Positions 53,512-63,009 of a stretch of 64,000 nt of DNA are shown one piece after another. The stretch is from the NCBI GenBank assembly GCA_014529385.2, contig CM043967.1, forward strand, positions 9,873,501-9,937,500, given 5' to 3'. The notes under the pieces are model-generated. The model was not told the DNA's origin and did not search any database. It worked only from the letters and a program-made list of their open reading frames with translations. This stretch comes from Adiantum capillus-veneris. Taxonomy: Eukaryota > Streptophyta > Polypodiopsida > Polypodiales > Pteridaceae. Position 1 is the first letter of the stretch. Every line of letters begins with the position of its first letter. A program made the position numbers and the translations under genes.

Positions 53512-54360
53512 GTGCTTTTGATATCCTAAGGTGTCAAAAAGCTGCTCTAGGAGGCCTTGTGACTAGTTTTTTGCGTGTTTTTTTGTTTGTTTTTTTGCTA
53601 GATTTTTTAGAGCGTGTCGTGGAATGGGCCGTGTGATAGCTCAAAACGAGCGTATCGCTAGGAGGGACGCGCTGTGCTTTACAGCCCACCGTTTGGTTCT
53701 ATTTTGCTCCAGAAAAGCCCAAAACAGTCTTTTCCTAGCTGGGGAACTAGGCTCCAAATAGCAAGTCTAAAGGTGCAAGTGGGAAGAGAAGGGAGGAGAG
53801 TGGAGGACTTGCCCCACATGCTCTCATTCCCTCTTGAGGGAGTAGAGTATATATATAAGAGTGAGTCTAGTATATATCATAGGACTGAGGCCTGGGCCTG
53901 GGCCTGGGCCTGGGCTTGGGGAAATAATCCCGATCCCGTCCTATCTTTTATACAAATCAACCCGTCCGTTTTTATAACTCACGTTTTTTATTTTCGAAAA
54001 TTTAACCTCCCACTCACTCGCATTTTTATTTTTCGGTTTTTTTTTCAAAAAAAATTAAAAAAAAATTTATGCAGACAATGCAAAAATTGAAAATGCAGAG
54101 ATTGAAAATGCAAAAAATTTAACACAGAAAATGCAGAAAATTTAGAAATTGAAACTTGACAGAAGCAGAAAATGCAGAAAATGCAAAAACGCAAGAAATG
54201 CTAACTGTGCAGTGCAAACCAGAAAACGTAGAAAACGCAGAAAACGCAAAAAACAGAAATCTCCACACAACTACACACACTCATTCCCTGCCTTTCCTAT
54301 GATAGAAATTGCACCACAAGAAAGCGTAAAGTGCTTAACCGAGCTTAGTGTAGGGCATTT
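53512..54360 (-). other. Leader of element 4 with short repeats
   Basis: Non-coding. It includes a GGGCCT hexamer run (about 53888-53920) and a stretch of irregular GCAGAAAAT/GCAGAAAAC units (about 54070-54250), but none of the palindromes of elements 1-3. Confidence 0.7.
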
Positions 54361-54377
54361 CCCCGGCAGCGGCGCCA
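54361..54377 (-). other. Primer-binding site of element 4 (tRNA-Asp type)
   Basis: The minus strand reads TGGCGCCGCTGCCGGGG, four bases after the LTR end. It is the same primer type as elements 1 and 2, linking element 4 to their clade. Confidence 0.9.
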
Positions 54378-54381
54378 AAAA

Positions 54382-54624
54382 TGTGCGCTCCTTGCCGCAC
54401 TGTCGAAGCAAGGGACTTGCCAATACACCGTGTGCGAGCCACAAATGGCTCCAAGCACACAACAAGCCTAAACTAGCAAGCTCAAGAAAGCAAAGGGTGT
54501 GTCACTCACCGCTCTACGCTCGCCTTTGTGGTGGATTCCTCGCCGCGATGAAGAAGAAGCTGCAGTCGTGCCGCGCTCAACCGCTTCGCCGCCGTCGTGT
54601 CTTCGTAATGCTCGATCGCACACA

Positions 54625-54695
<71 letters not shown>

Positions 54696-54987
54696 GGAGG
54701 TGAAGAAGAAGAAGATGGAGATGGAGATGGAGCAAGAGCACTCTTTTATTGCACAAATGAGAGAATGAGTAAAAATTAGGTTTAGTTGGCTTTTATATGA
54801 GCTCACCCCATTCACACTTGGGCGCCCATGCTTAGCCAACTAATCCCTTGAATGTCCCAGTTAGAGTGCGCCTCTCATCGGCGATCACTCTTACCCTTTT
54901 CCTATTGGTCCGACAAGCCCGGTACCTGACTCTAAATAATACAACGTTTATAGATCATAGGGTGTCCGTGTGCCGTGAGGGTTAACA
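54382..54987 (-). repeat. 5' LTR of element 4
   Basis: TGTGCGC...GTTAACA on the plus strand, about 99% identical to 46767-47370 outside the (CT)n/(CA)n tract at about 54631-54694. The right copy of CCCAT follows at 54988-54992. Confidence 0.93.
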
Positions 54988-55356
54988 CCCATAGAGTTTT
55001 TAATTCCAACTCTACGAGTAGCGAAACGCTTAGAATGGACAGGGCATGAGCTCTCTTCAAGAATAGATGATCTTGAAAAGCTAGATGAACTTCGCTTGAG
55101 AGCTGTAGCTTCGATCTATGCTAAAAAGAGAAGACAAAAAGAGTTTTTTGACAAGCATGTGCGCACGAAAGAGTTCAAAACAGGTGATTATGTGCTTGTA
55201 TAATTATACCTTGAAGCAACATGCCAAGAAACTTAAAAAGCGAGGGATGGGACCCTTTGTGATTAGTGACTTATCACAAAGTGGAGCTGTCAAGCTTGCT
55301 ACATTAGCAGGTGAAGAAATGCCAAATTGGATTAGTGGGTGTCGATTAAAAAAATA
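54988..55356 (+). pseudogene. pol: Integrase C-terminal part, element 2 (3' of insertion)
   Basis: Resumes exactly after the duplicated CCCAT with IEFLIPTLRVAKRLEWTGHEL, collinear with element 1 at 17880-17950. LRLRAVASIYAKKRRQKEFF and GDYVLV follow; a stop and frameshift lie at about 55200; then LKKRGMGPFVISDLSQSGAVKLATL and ISGCRLKKYHLPLT. This is the C-terminal DNA-binding region. Confidence 0.85.
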
Positions 55357-55930
55357 TCATTTACCACTAACACAGGATATGCTTCAACAAATCCATCAAG
55401 AAAAACAACGGATGAAGGAGAAACAGAGGGTACGAGAAGAAGCCCAAGCAGAAGCAAAAGAACGCATTGCAAAAAGACGGCTTCTACGTCAACAACAACA
55501 ATGTGGATCACCGTTGCGAATAAATGCTATTCGAATAACGAATTTTGATGAAGACACAGTGGAGCCAATAATTGCAGTCAAAGTGGATAGCAATCAAGTT
55601 GAATCGATGGCATTGCTTGATTTTGGAGCTCAAGCAAATTTAATTTCTTACAGATTATACAAACAGCTCAAGCCCAAAGGTCAACTACCTCCTCCTCCAC
55701 AAGTGCTGGAAAGTAGTACATCACATTCGCTGAAAACATTGGGCTGGATTATATTGCATGTACAAGTACATCAATATATTTACCCACACAAGTTTTATGT
55801 GGTTGAGGATGAAAGCACACAACTCCCCGTATTGTTGGGACAACCTTAGCAAAAAGAGTATAATGTGCAGATAGATTGGAATGCGGATGCAGTCACAATT
55901 CGGCATGCACAAGAACAACAGGTGGTAGCC
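55357..55930 (+). CDS. Second retropepsin-like domain (PR2) downstream of integrase, element 2
   Basis: The frame open from 55118 to 55849 continues from the integrase end. After a basic helical linker (QEKQRMKEKQRVREEAQAEA) it has ESMALLDFGAQANLISYRLY, with D-F-G where D-T-G is expected (element 1 keeps D-T-G). LGWIILHVQVHQYIYPHKFYVVED and LPVLLGQPW follow. Past the stop, KEYNVQIDWNADAVTI fits the usual 'G-x-x-W ... I-D-W ... V' end of retropepsins. It is distinct from PR1 at 42605-43090. Conserved position in two diverged elements argues against a chance insertion. Confidence 0.75.
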
Positions 55931-56745
55931 TTTGCTTAGCAACGCCGAAAGAATCAGCTGGGAGCAATGCAATCATTCGATAAAGAACCAAAAGAATGGG
56001 TGCCACTAAAGAACAACACGATACCCATGGCGCACAAACAGGGGACTACCAACCATGTTCACTACAAGCATAAAACAACACAGACTACAGTGAAAAGATA
56101 AAGGTTAGCAACACGCGAAAAACAAGTATGGGTGCGGAAGGATAGAGGTAACATGGCAGACAAACCACATTACAACAGCAAGAGTCAAAAGGAGAAAAGA
56201 GTTCAACCAAAAGCCAAGGGAATAAAACACATATGGATTCCAAAGAGAATGCTCAGTAACAATTTAAATGCGACTCGCATTTGGATCCCGAAACCAAAGC
56301 AACAGGAACTCCCTTCAGTACAAGCAACATCGGCATGCAGACATACACTACATATGAAACCGGCAAACAGATCTATGTGGGTGCCAATCAGCAGCAAAAC
56401 AATGACAACCGTGGAAGTAGCAATAAACCTACAAAAACCTCCAAAGTCAAGCTACAAATGGCAAGCAAAAAAGACAAAGACTATGGCCAATTCCGCCACG
56501 ACAAGTCTCTCCAAGGAGACAACTATGGCCATATCAACTTTAGCGGCCAACCAAGCGACTTTTCCAAGAAAGACGATCAAACAGAGAGCGGTGGAGTTAC
56601 AACTTTTACTCGCAAAGAAAATTTGCCGACCAAATCAACAACCAACATGAAACCTCGCTGGCGAATGCCAATAAGCATCTTGCTTATACCCTCCTCTTGC
56701 ACAGCATTGATTTTTCCATGCATTGATCGAGTATGCATCATATAG
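55931..56745 (+). pseudogene. W-x-P-K motif array after PR2, element 2
   Basis: Gln/Lys/Thr-rich sequence with evenly scattered Trp motifs: KEWVPLKNN, QVWVRKDRG, HIWIPKRML, RIWIPKPKQ, SMWVPISSK. Two frames (56132-56650 and 56281-56745) and a few stops. It is collinear with 18.8-19.4 kb of element 1. Function unknown; a repeated aromatic-basic motif could bind RNA or a host factor. Confidence 0.6.
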
Positions 56746-59445
56746 GGCCACATTACACGGCCGAGCATTAGCACAATTTTTCACTCCATGCACGGCACAT
56801 ACTCCGAGGCGATACCTTGTCGTCCGGGAGGACTATGGCTAGGAGGGGGGAGGCATTTTCAAATGCGGACCCAATGGGAAAAAGAGCAAAAAAGGGCATG
56901 TTTTTCGACTATTTTAAAGGGTTGTCATTTGATTGCGAAATTTTCTGGACTAACCAAGAATATATGCCCTTATACAGCATGAATCTACAAGTATATGGGG
57001 CCAAACGCCAAATCAAGCCCCTAGGTGTGTGTATATAGGTAAAATAGCCATTTTTGGGCAAAATATTGGTAAAACGAAGAAATCCGGCCATAAAAATTGC
57101 ATGTGAGTGTATATAGTGTTTTGCAGTGATATTTTTGAGTTATTATGATTTTTGGGGATTTTCTGGGTTTGATTTGCTATTTTTCTTTTAATTTTACTAA
57201 TTATTGGTAGAAAAACTTCAAAAATACAAAAAGCAGGTAAAAAACGATCGTAATGAAAAACAAAAAAATATGGGGATAATCAGTGACTATAGGACAACCT
57301 ATGGTACAATGGGGGTGCAATTATGTGAATGGAGCGGAAAGCGTGTTTTGGCCAGATTTTGACCGAAACGTCAAATTTCTCGGAAACTGGGCAAATGGAG
57401 TCCAAATCAAGAAATTTTTGAGCCTAAACCGCATGTCGCAAGAAGTTGGGAGCACATGTCAAATTTAATGAAAAGTGGTTCGGGGACCCCCATTATTAGA
57501 ATTTTTCACTTCATTTTAAGCTCATTTCTATATTGCCTTTTGAGAGAGAGCTCTTGCCACCTAGAGCGAACGGGACTTCCAGCGGCTTCTACGACACGCA
57601 CGACCACCCGACAGGCTCCAGACATGAGAGGTAGGCTCACCACCTTGAGCTTTTCTCACATGTTTGTTGTTTTGTCGCGAAAACTAGCGTAGGGTTCACA
57701 CGGGAAGAGAGCGGTAGAGACCTACAAGTAAAAGTGGCAACCTAACGGCTAACCCAAAAGCAATGAAACTTCATCGGCATCTTACCCTAGCATAGGAGAC
57801 CACTTTTGAATGACCAAAGGCGATAGAAAACCATCGGAAAAAACCCTAACTTCTAGAGCCCTTCAAGAGGCCACCAAATGGTAAATCGGCGGAAAGGCGC
57901 CCAAATGCTACCAAAACTCATGGGTAGGAGCATCTCGACATGCTCGACAAGTCTATATAGCCCACATGGCCATAAGGCGACCCGAAGCGGCACTAAGCTT
58001 CAGAAACGGCATCGGACACATAAAGCGTCACTTAGCTCTCACGGCCAAACCGCATGTCTGTTTGCCACCAAACTTCACGAGCGGCTTTCCTAGACCATCA
58101 ACAACCAAGTCCTATGGTGGTAAACCACCACAAGTCATCGACGATATGTAAACGCAACCACGGGCGCTTCTAGAGCGACAAATTGCCAAACGAAGCTCCG
58201 GTGAAGCCAAAGTCGACAAAAATCATATGGCAAGGATCCCCAAGGGACCTGAAGCTATGGAGACCAACATCAAGAAATTTCATCTCCGAAAAGCACTCCA
58301 AGAGTCAGAAAAAGGCTCAGAGGCTCTGAAATCCACACAGGGAGTTTCTTTCTATCTATTTGACATTTTTGTTGAAATAGGGCTTAAAAGGGACTCAGGG
58401 GGACTCAGGGCAGGTACCAGTAGCATCTCCAATGTAAATTTCATCAGGAGACATCCTACACGTAGGATGTCTCAAGGCCAATTCTGGGGACCAAACTCAA
58501 CATCTCTTATCACACACAGCTTCTGAATAGCCTATACATGCTAGCCACCAAGTTTCATCACATTTGGACAAAAATTGACCTCATATGCATCAAAAAATGC
58601 AAAGTCAGAGCATAGAGGCAATAATGGGCCATAGACCTACCAAAACTAGTCCAAATCACATGAAACTTGCACAATACACTCATGAGCACATTGCCAAGCT
58701 ATCTGTGGGGTCATATGTGAAAAATGATGAAATAGACATCCTATGCGTAGGATGTCTAAATGACCAATTTGTTCCCCAGCTGGCATTTTTGAGTTCCAGA
58801 TCTCCTTATAACACCTTCCTAAGCTCATATATCAAGTTTCAAGCCATTCTCATCACATTTGGCCCCCAACACCTCCAAGATGCACTTTTTGAGCTTGAAA
58901 ACACTACACATGCTCTTACCAACACCAATTCTTGTCCAAATCAAAATCCAAGAGCAGGGCCATGTTCCACATGCCAAGGGCTAACCCCAGAATCAATTTC
59001 AATCATTTTGATAAAAAAGACATCCTACGTAGGATGTCTCCAGCATGATGTTGACCTTCTGTGCAAGAAATGACTTCATGGGAGCCATTAACGTGGTGCA
59101 AGAAACCTGTATATCAACTTTCAATCCATTTGAATATCATTTGCCACCTGTTGAGGACATCCTACCCAATTTGTGAGCCTAAAGCCTGAATCTACCCAAA
59201 ATTGCACTATTTGATGCCCAAACCCAATTCCAATCACATAGCCATGTTGCACAGGTCAAGGGCCACCAGCCTACCAAGTTTCACCAAAAACAGGCAAGGT
59301 AGACATCCTACGCGTAGGATGTCTAAATGATAATTTTTAGCCAGAAAGCTACTGTGAGCACATGAAGAGTTTCCCTAGTTCCTTTTGAGTTTTATTTTCA
59401 ATTTTCAAGTCATTTGGATAGTTAGAACTCAGTTTCTCAGCTAAT
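56746..59445. other. Non-coding spacer between pol and ORF3, element 2
   Basis: 2.7 kb with no supported gene; short frames are not conserved elsewhere in the window. The last 1 kb holds palindrome array V. Text such as 'CCAAGTTTCATCACATTTGG' recurs in varied form, in line with diverged tandem monomers. Confidence 0.6.
58449..59324. repeat. Palindrome array V (family-2 motif, before ORF3)
   Basis: The palindrome AGACATCCTACG plus reverse complement occurs at 58449-58472, 58734-58757, 59018-59039 (centre two bases shorter) and 59301-59324. Start-to-start spacings are 285, 284 and 283 bp. A half-site lies near the midpoint of the last interval, at 59155-59165. Copies are perfect or within two changes. 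Confidence 0.93.
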
Positions 59446-60534
59446 ATGAAAAAAAACGCTAACTTCGGACTACGGAGTGCAACAGGATCTATGGCAGCCA
59501 CAAAATCACCTGCAAAGAAGAAGAGGATGACAATAAAAGACTACTTGGAAGAAGTAAAGCCATTTGTGATCCTAGAAGGAACCCTGAAGCCAACCAGCAC
59601 ATGGATTCACGATGATTTTCTAGAGTCCAATGATTTGAAGATCTACCAAGGCGTGTTCAAAGATCCTGAAGGAAATCCAGGAGAGCTACCCATGATACCA
59701 CGGGAGCTCAATGAATTTGTCAGAAGCAAGATGGGGGATTACCTGGAGAAGCTGGATCTACATAACTACTTTGAAGCTTTGCCAGCAGGAATTGACATCA
59801 AAAGAGTGTGGGAATTTGTAACCACTATCAAAGAAGATGGAGTGGCCCGAGTCACTGATCTGTAAGGCAAGCCAGATACCATGATTGTCATCACAGAGAG
59901 GGTGGTGGCAGCCGCACTTGACATCTCCAACAGGGGAGATAGTGTGACAAAGAGGCGAGATGAAGTCAAGGTGTACTCAGAAAAGAAGAACAACTACACT
60001 TTTGAAGATATTGCAAACCCAAAAGTGGCTATCATGAGCCAACTTTACAACCAATACTTCCACATGTGTACAAAGCGGTCACAAAAGTACAGGATGCCAC
60101 CTGGATCCATTGCCACCACCTTCACCTGGGCAATGCAGAAGAGCAAGCCAAAAGTGATCAATTATGCTGCTTACATCCATGACAACCTGGTGAAGATGGG
60201 CAACGAAAATCCCACCTACATTGTACCTGGTGAGCTGATAACAAAAGTGGTCTATGGAGCACTGCATGCCAAGGGAAACTGGCCTAAACCTCCCTCACAT
60301 AATGATTGGCTAAAGCTGAAAGAAGATAAAGAAGAAGAACCTTCGAGGGCTCCCAGAGTAGCCACACGGTTGAAGCTCCGATTAGAGACCGTGCTAGAAG
60401 AGCCGCCAGAGTCGAAGAAGGGGAAAAAGGAAAGTCTATAAGTGCCGATCAAGGAAACCAAGTCACAAAAAGCGGCGCGGCTAGAAAGGCTAATGGAAAG
60501 CTTCAGAGCTGAAAGAGCCTCAAGGGAGATCTAA
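59446..60534 (+). pseudogene. ORF3 N-terminal domain, element 2
   Basis: Frames 59446-59865 and 59881-60441 are in the same phase, separated by one stop (59863-59865); a further in-phase stretch runs to a stop at 60532. It starts MKKNANFGLRSATG with a basic N-terminus. KPFVILEGTLKPTSTWIHDDF and DTMIVITERVVAAALDISNRG are shared with family 1 and family 3 ORF3. The fold IYQGVFKDPEG...PMIPRELNEF is a conserved core. No signal peptide. It may be distantly related to plant 'putative transposon protein' domains, but I cannot confirm that. Confidence 0.65.
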
Positions 60535-61965
60535 GCGAGTTGTGGAAGCCCTCCCTAGAAGCCATGTCCGGATCATTTCGAGGGGTGCATCGAGATCGAT
60601 TTGAAGACTACATCAAAAACTTTGAGATTTTAGATGCTACGATAGAAAATATCCCAAATGTCCCTTTTACAGAAGAAGAAGTGGACAAAGTAAGACGGCA
60701 ACTGCTGGAAGAGCAGGAAGGCCAAGAAAGAGAGAGAAAGACCAAGGCGGACCAGGATTTCAAGAAGAAGCCATCGACTCCACCGTCAAGCATGGAATCA
60801 CCACCTCCTCTTAGCCCTCCACAAACCCAACAAAAGGAGGATGAACAAGAAGATTCCAAGCAAGAGAAGAGCCAAGAGCAAGAGCAAAAAGAAGAAGCTG
60901 AACCGAAAGAGGAGAAGCTAGATCCAGAAGAAAATAATTTCAGAATATTTCTTGATCTACTAGCTGCGGGTTACTCTCGAGAAGAGGCAGCTACTGTGGC
61001 CTTTGAGTTGACAAGCATAAGGCCCAAGGAATAGATGCAGAGCCTTCGGTTAGTGGAATTGAAAGAGATGGCCACTGATACAGTGGACCTACAGCCACCA
61101 ACCAATGATTGGGATGTGGTGATGCAAAAGCTAACCGGGCTCAAAGCAAGATCAATGGCCACGGAGAGTGAGATTGATAATCTCAAAACCAATGAAGTTC
61201 AGATCGAGGCTGAAGTCGACTCACTACAAAAACAAGGCCAAGAGAATATGGACAAACAAACAAAGCTGCAAGCTAGTTTGGACGCGGCATTGCAAAGATG
61301 CCAGGAGATGGAACGAGAGAATCAGACAGCCGAACACAAGGTTCAAAGAGCAGAGGAAGAATACAAGAAAATCAGCAAGTCATTGACAGATGCAGAGAGA
61401 GAAAGGGACAACTTGACTCTACAACTTGCTGAAGAGTCCAAAGAAGTGGAAACACTGAGGAATGCCAAGGAAAAGGCAGAGATAGAACAGGAGGCAAACC
61501 AGGATGAGTAATAGAACTAAAAGACCAGATTAAAGTAAAAGATCGGACATCCAAAGGCTAAGAGCATCTCCGGCCAGAGTCCGAGCTGCTAGCTTGACTG
61601 GCACGACTTCAGAGACTGGGCTATATGAAGAACAAATGAAGGATCTCCAAAAGGAGTTAACACTGGAGAAGAGGCAAAGACTGATGCTGACTGAGGGATC
61701 TATGGTAATGCAGAACCACCTGGAAGAAGAGAACAAAGCCATGCAAAATGAGCTAGAAGCCATAAAAACAAAGATGAATGAGGATTTTCAGAGATGGCAA
61801 GCAGAAAACGAAGCCATCAAGAGGAAGCTTGATGAGGCAGAAAAGATAAATGCAGATCTGAATGACCTCCTAGTAAACATCGGAGAGCAAGCGGAAGAGG
61901 AAAAGAAGACACTTCAGAAGCAGATAGAAGAGCTGAGAGGCCAGCAGCAAATGGAAGAGCAATAG
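60535..61965 (+). pseudogene. ORF3 acidic linker and long coiled coil, element 2
   Basis: Frames 60540-61034 and 61035-61511 share a phase (one stop between); 61594-61965 continues after a frameshift. A Pro/Glu/Gln-rich acidic linker (about 60760-60930) is followed by more than 250 residues of heptad-patterned charged helix (SEIDNLKTNEVQIEAEVDSL; KVQRAEEEYKKISKSL; RQRLMLTEGSM; EEEKKTLQKQIEELRGQQ). The coiled coil suggests an oligomeric structural protein. Confidence 0.65.
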
Positions 61966-62990
61966 TTTAGTACCGGGCCAGCAGCCATGGAGGGTATTGA
62001 CATAGAGAATGTTTCAGATCCAGTGGACACCACCATGCAAGAGGACATCCTTGTGGGAACCTCGCAAGAACCCCAAGATCTGACACAAGAAGAAGAAGAA
62101 AAGCTGCAGAAGGCCATAGAAGCAGCAGTAAAAGACACAGCCAGAGAAGCATTGCAGTGGGATCAAAGGGTGTTTAAGTTGATGACCATTCAGAAGATAG
62201 ATGCCAGTAACCTTCAGCGTGAATGGCTACAACCATCTCTCCCATATCCTCTGCTAAAGTATGAAGCTGCCACAATCAACAAACGGATCAAAGAGGAGCC
62301 AACAGTGCCATTGTACAAAGCAGATATCTCCAAGCCTGAAGGAGTCAAGCTGATAGTGGATTACCGAGGTGGAGAAACGCATGGCTCACAAAATATCCTC
62401 AATATATTAATCCATCTGGTAGAGGCACCTAAAGTGATCAGAGATAACCTCAATTTCTGCCCTCTACCAAGGATGAGGACATGGAAAGCCCACGAGATGT
62501 TGCAGAGAAGCCAACCCACTTGGCTCAATTACCCGAAGCTACCAGGCTTGAAGGCAGGTGAGAGAATAAGTGAGCAATACATGGTGACAACCCTAACGGG
62601 CACCATCAAATTGTTCACTCGCTGGCCTGACCTATCTTGCATCATGATGAGAAAAATATGTAAAACCCTTCTGGCAGTCTTCGAAACCTTCAAATCAGGC
62701 CAGGCGACAGACAATATCTTTTTCTTTCAAGATACATACAGATGTGCATACGATCTGTCTGCTCAGCCTTCTCACGAGGTGATACATGCACTATATCATA
62801 GAATCATGTTTTTGCCTTCGTATTACCTCCAGGCCTTTGAAGAAGCCTTCTACACCAGCTTCTTCACCATCAACATAGATATATATTCGGCACGACGCTA
62901 CTGTCTCAGCATGCTAGATATGAGTCCCTTCTAAAGATACGAGAAAGCCTACGTTGAGGAAGCAGCTCAACTGCCATGTCGGAGACGACA
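61966..62990 (+). CDS. ORF3 C-terminal domain, element 2
   Basis: A 315-codon frame (61987-62934) in phase with the preceding coiled coil after one stop. ALQWDQRVFKLMTIQKID, SLPYPLLKYEAATINKRI, RMRTWKAHEMLQRSQPTWLNYP and EQYMVTTLTGTIKLF all have clear counterparts in family 3 (23632-24060). A hydrophobic patch near the end (MFLPSYYLQAFEEAFYTSFF) is probably buried rather than membrane-spanning. Its function is not recognised. It ends just before the polypurine tract, the env position. Confidence 0.65.
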
Positions 62991-62995
62991 TGAAC

Positions 62996-63009
62996 AAGGA
63001 GGGGGGGAG
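62996..63009 (+). other. Polypurine tract of element 2
   Basis: AAGGAGGGGGGGAG directly before TGTTAGCAGC marks the start of the 3' LTR. Confidence 0.9.

Larger units (their letters stand above)
46767..54987 (-). mobile_element. Element 4: young non-autonomous LTR retrotransposon (8.2 kb)
   Basis: Complete element in minus orientation with two LTRs of about 605 bp, tRNA-Asp-type PBS, polypurine tract and CCCAT duplications. The only gene is a 4.5-kb gag-protease frame; RT, RNase H and integrase are absent. It is therefore likely mobilised in trans by a related full-length element. It sits inside the integrase gene of element 2. Confidence 0.92.

Noticed and set aside
61987-62934. Envelope glycoprotein
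   Set aside because: Position fits, but there is no signal peptide, no cysteine-rich ectodomain and no clear membrane anchor; coiled coil and soluble domains dominate.
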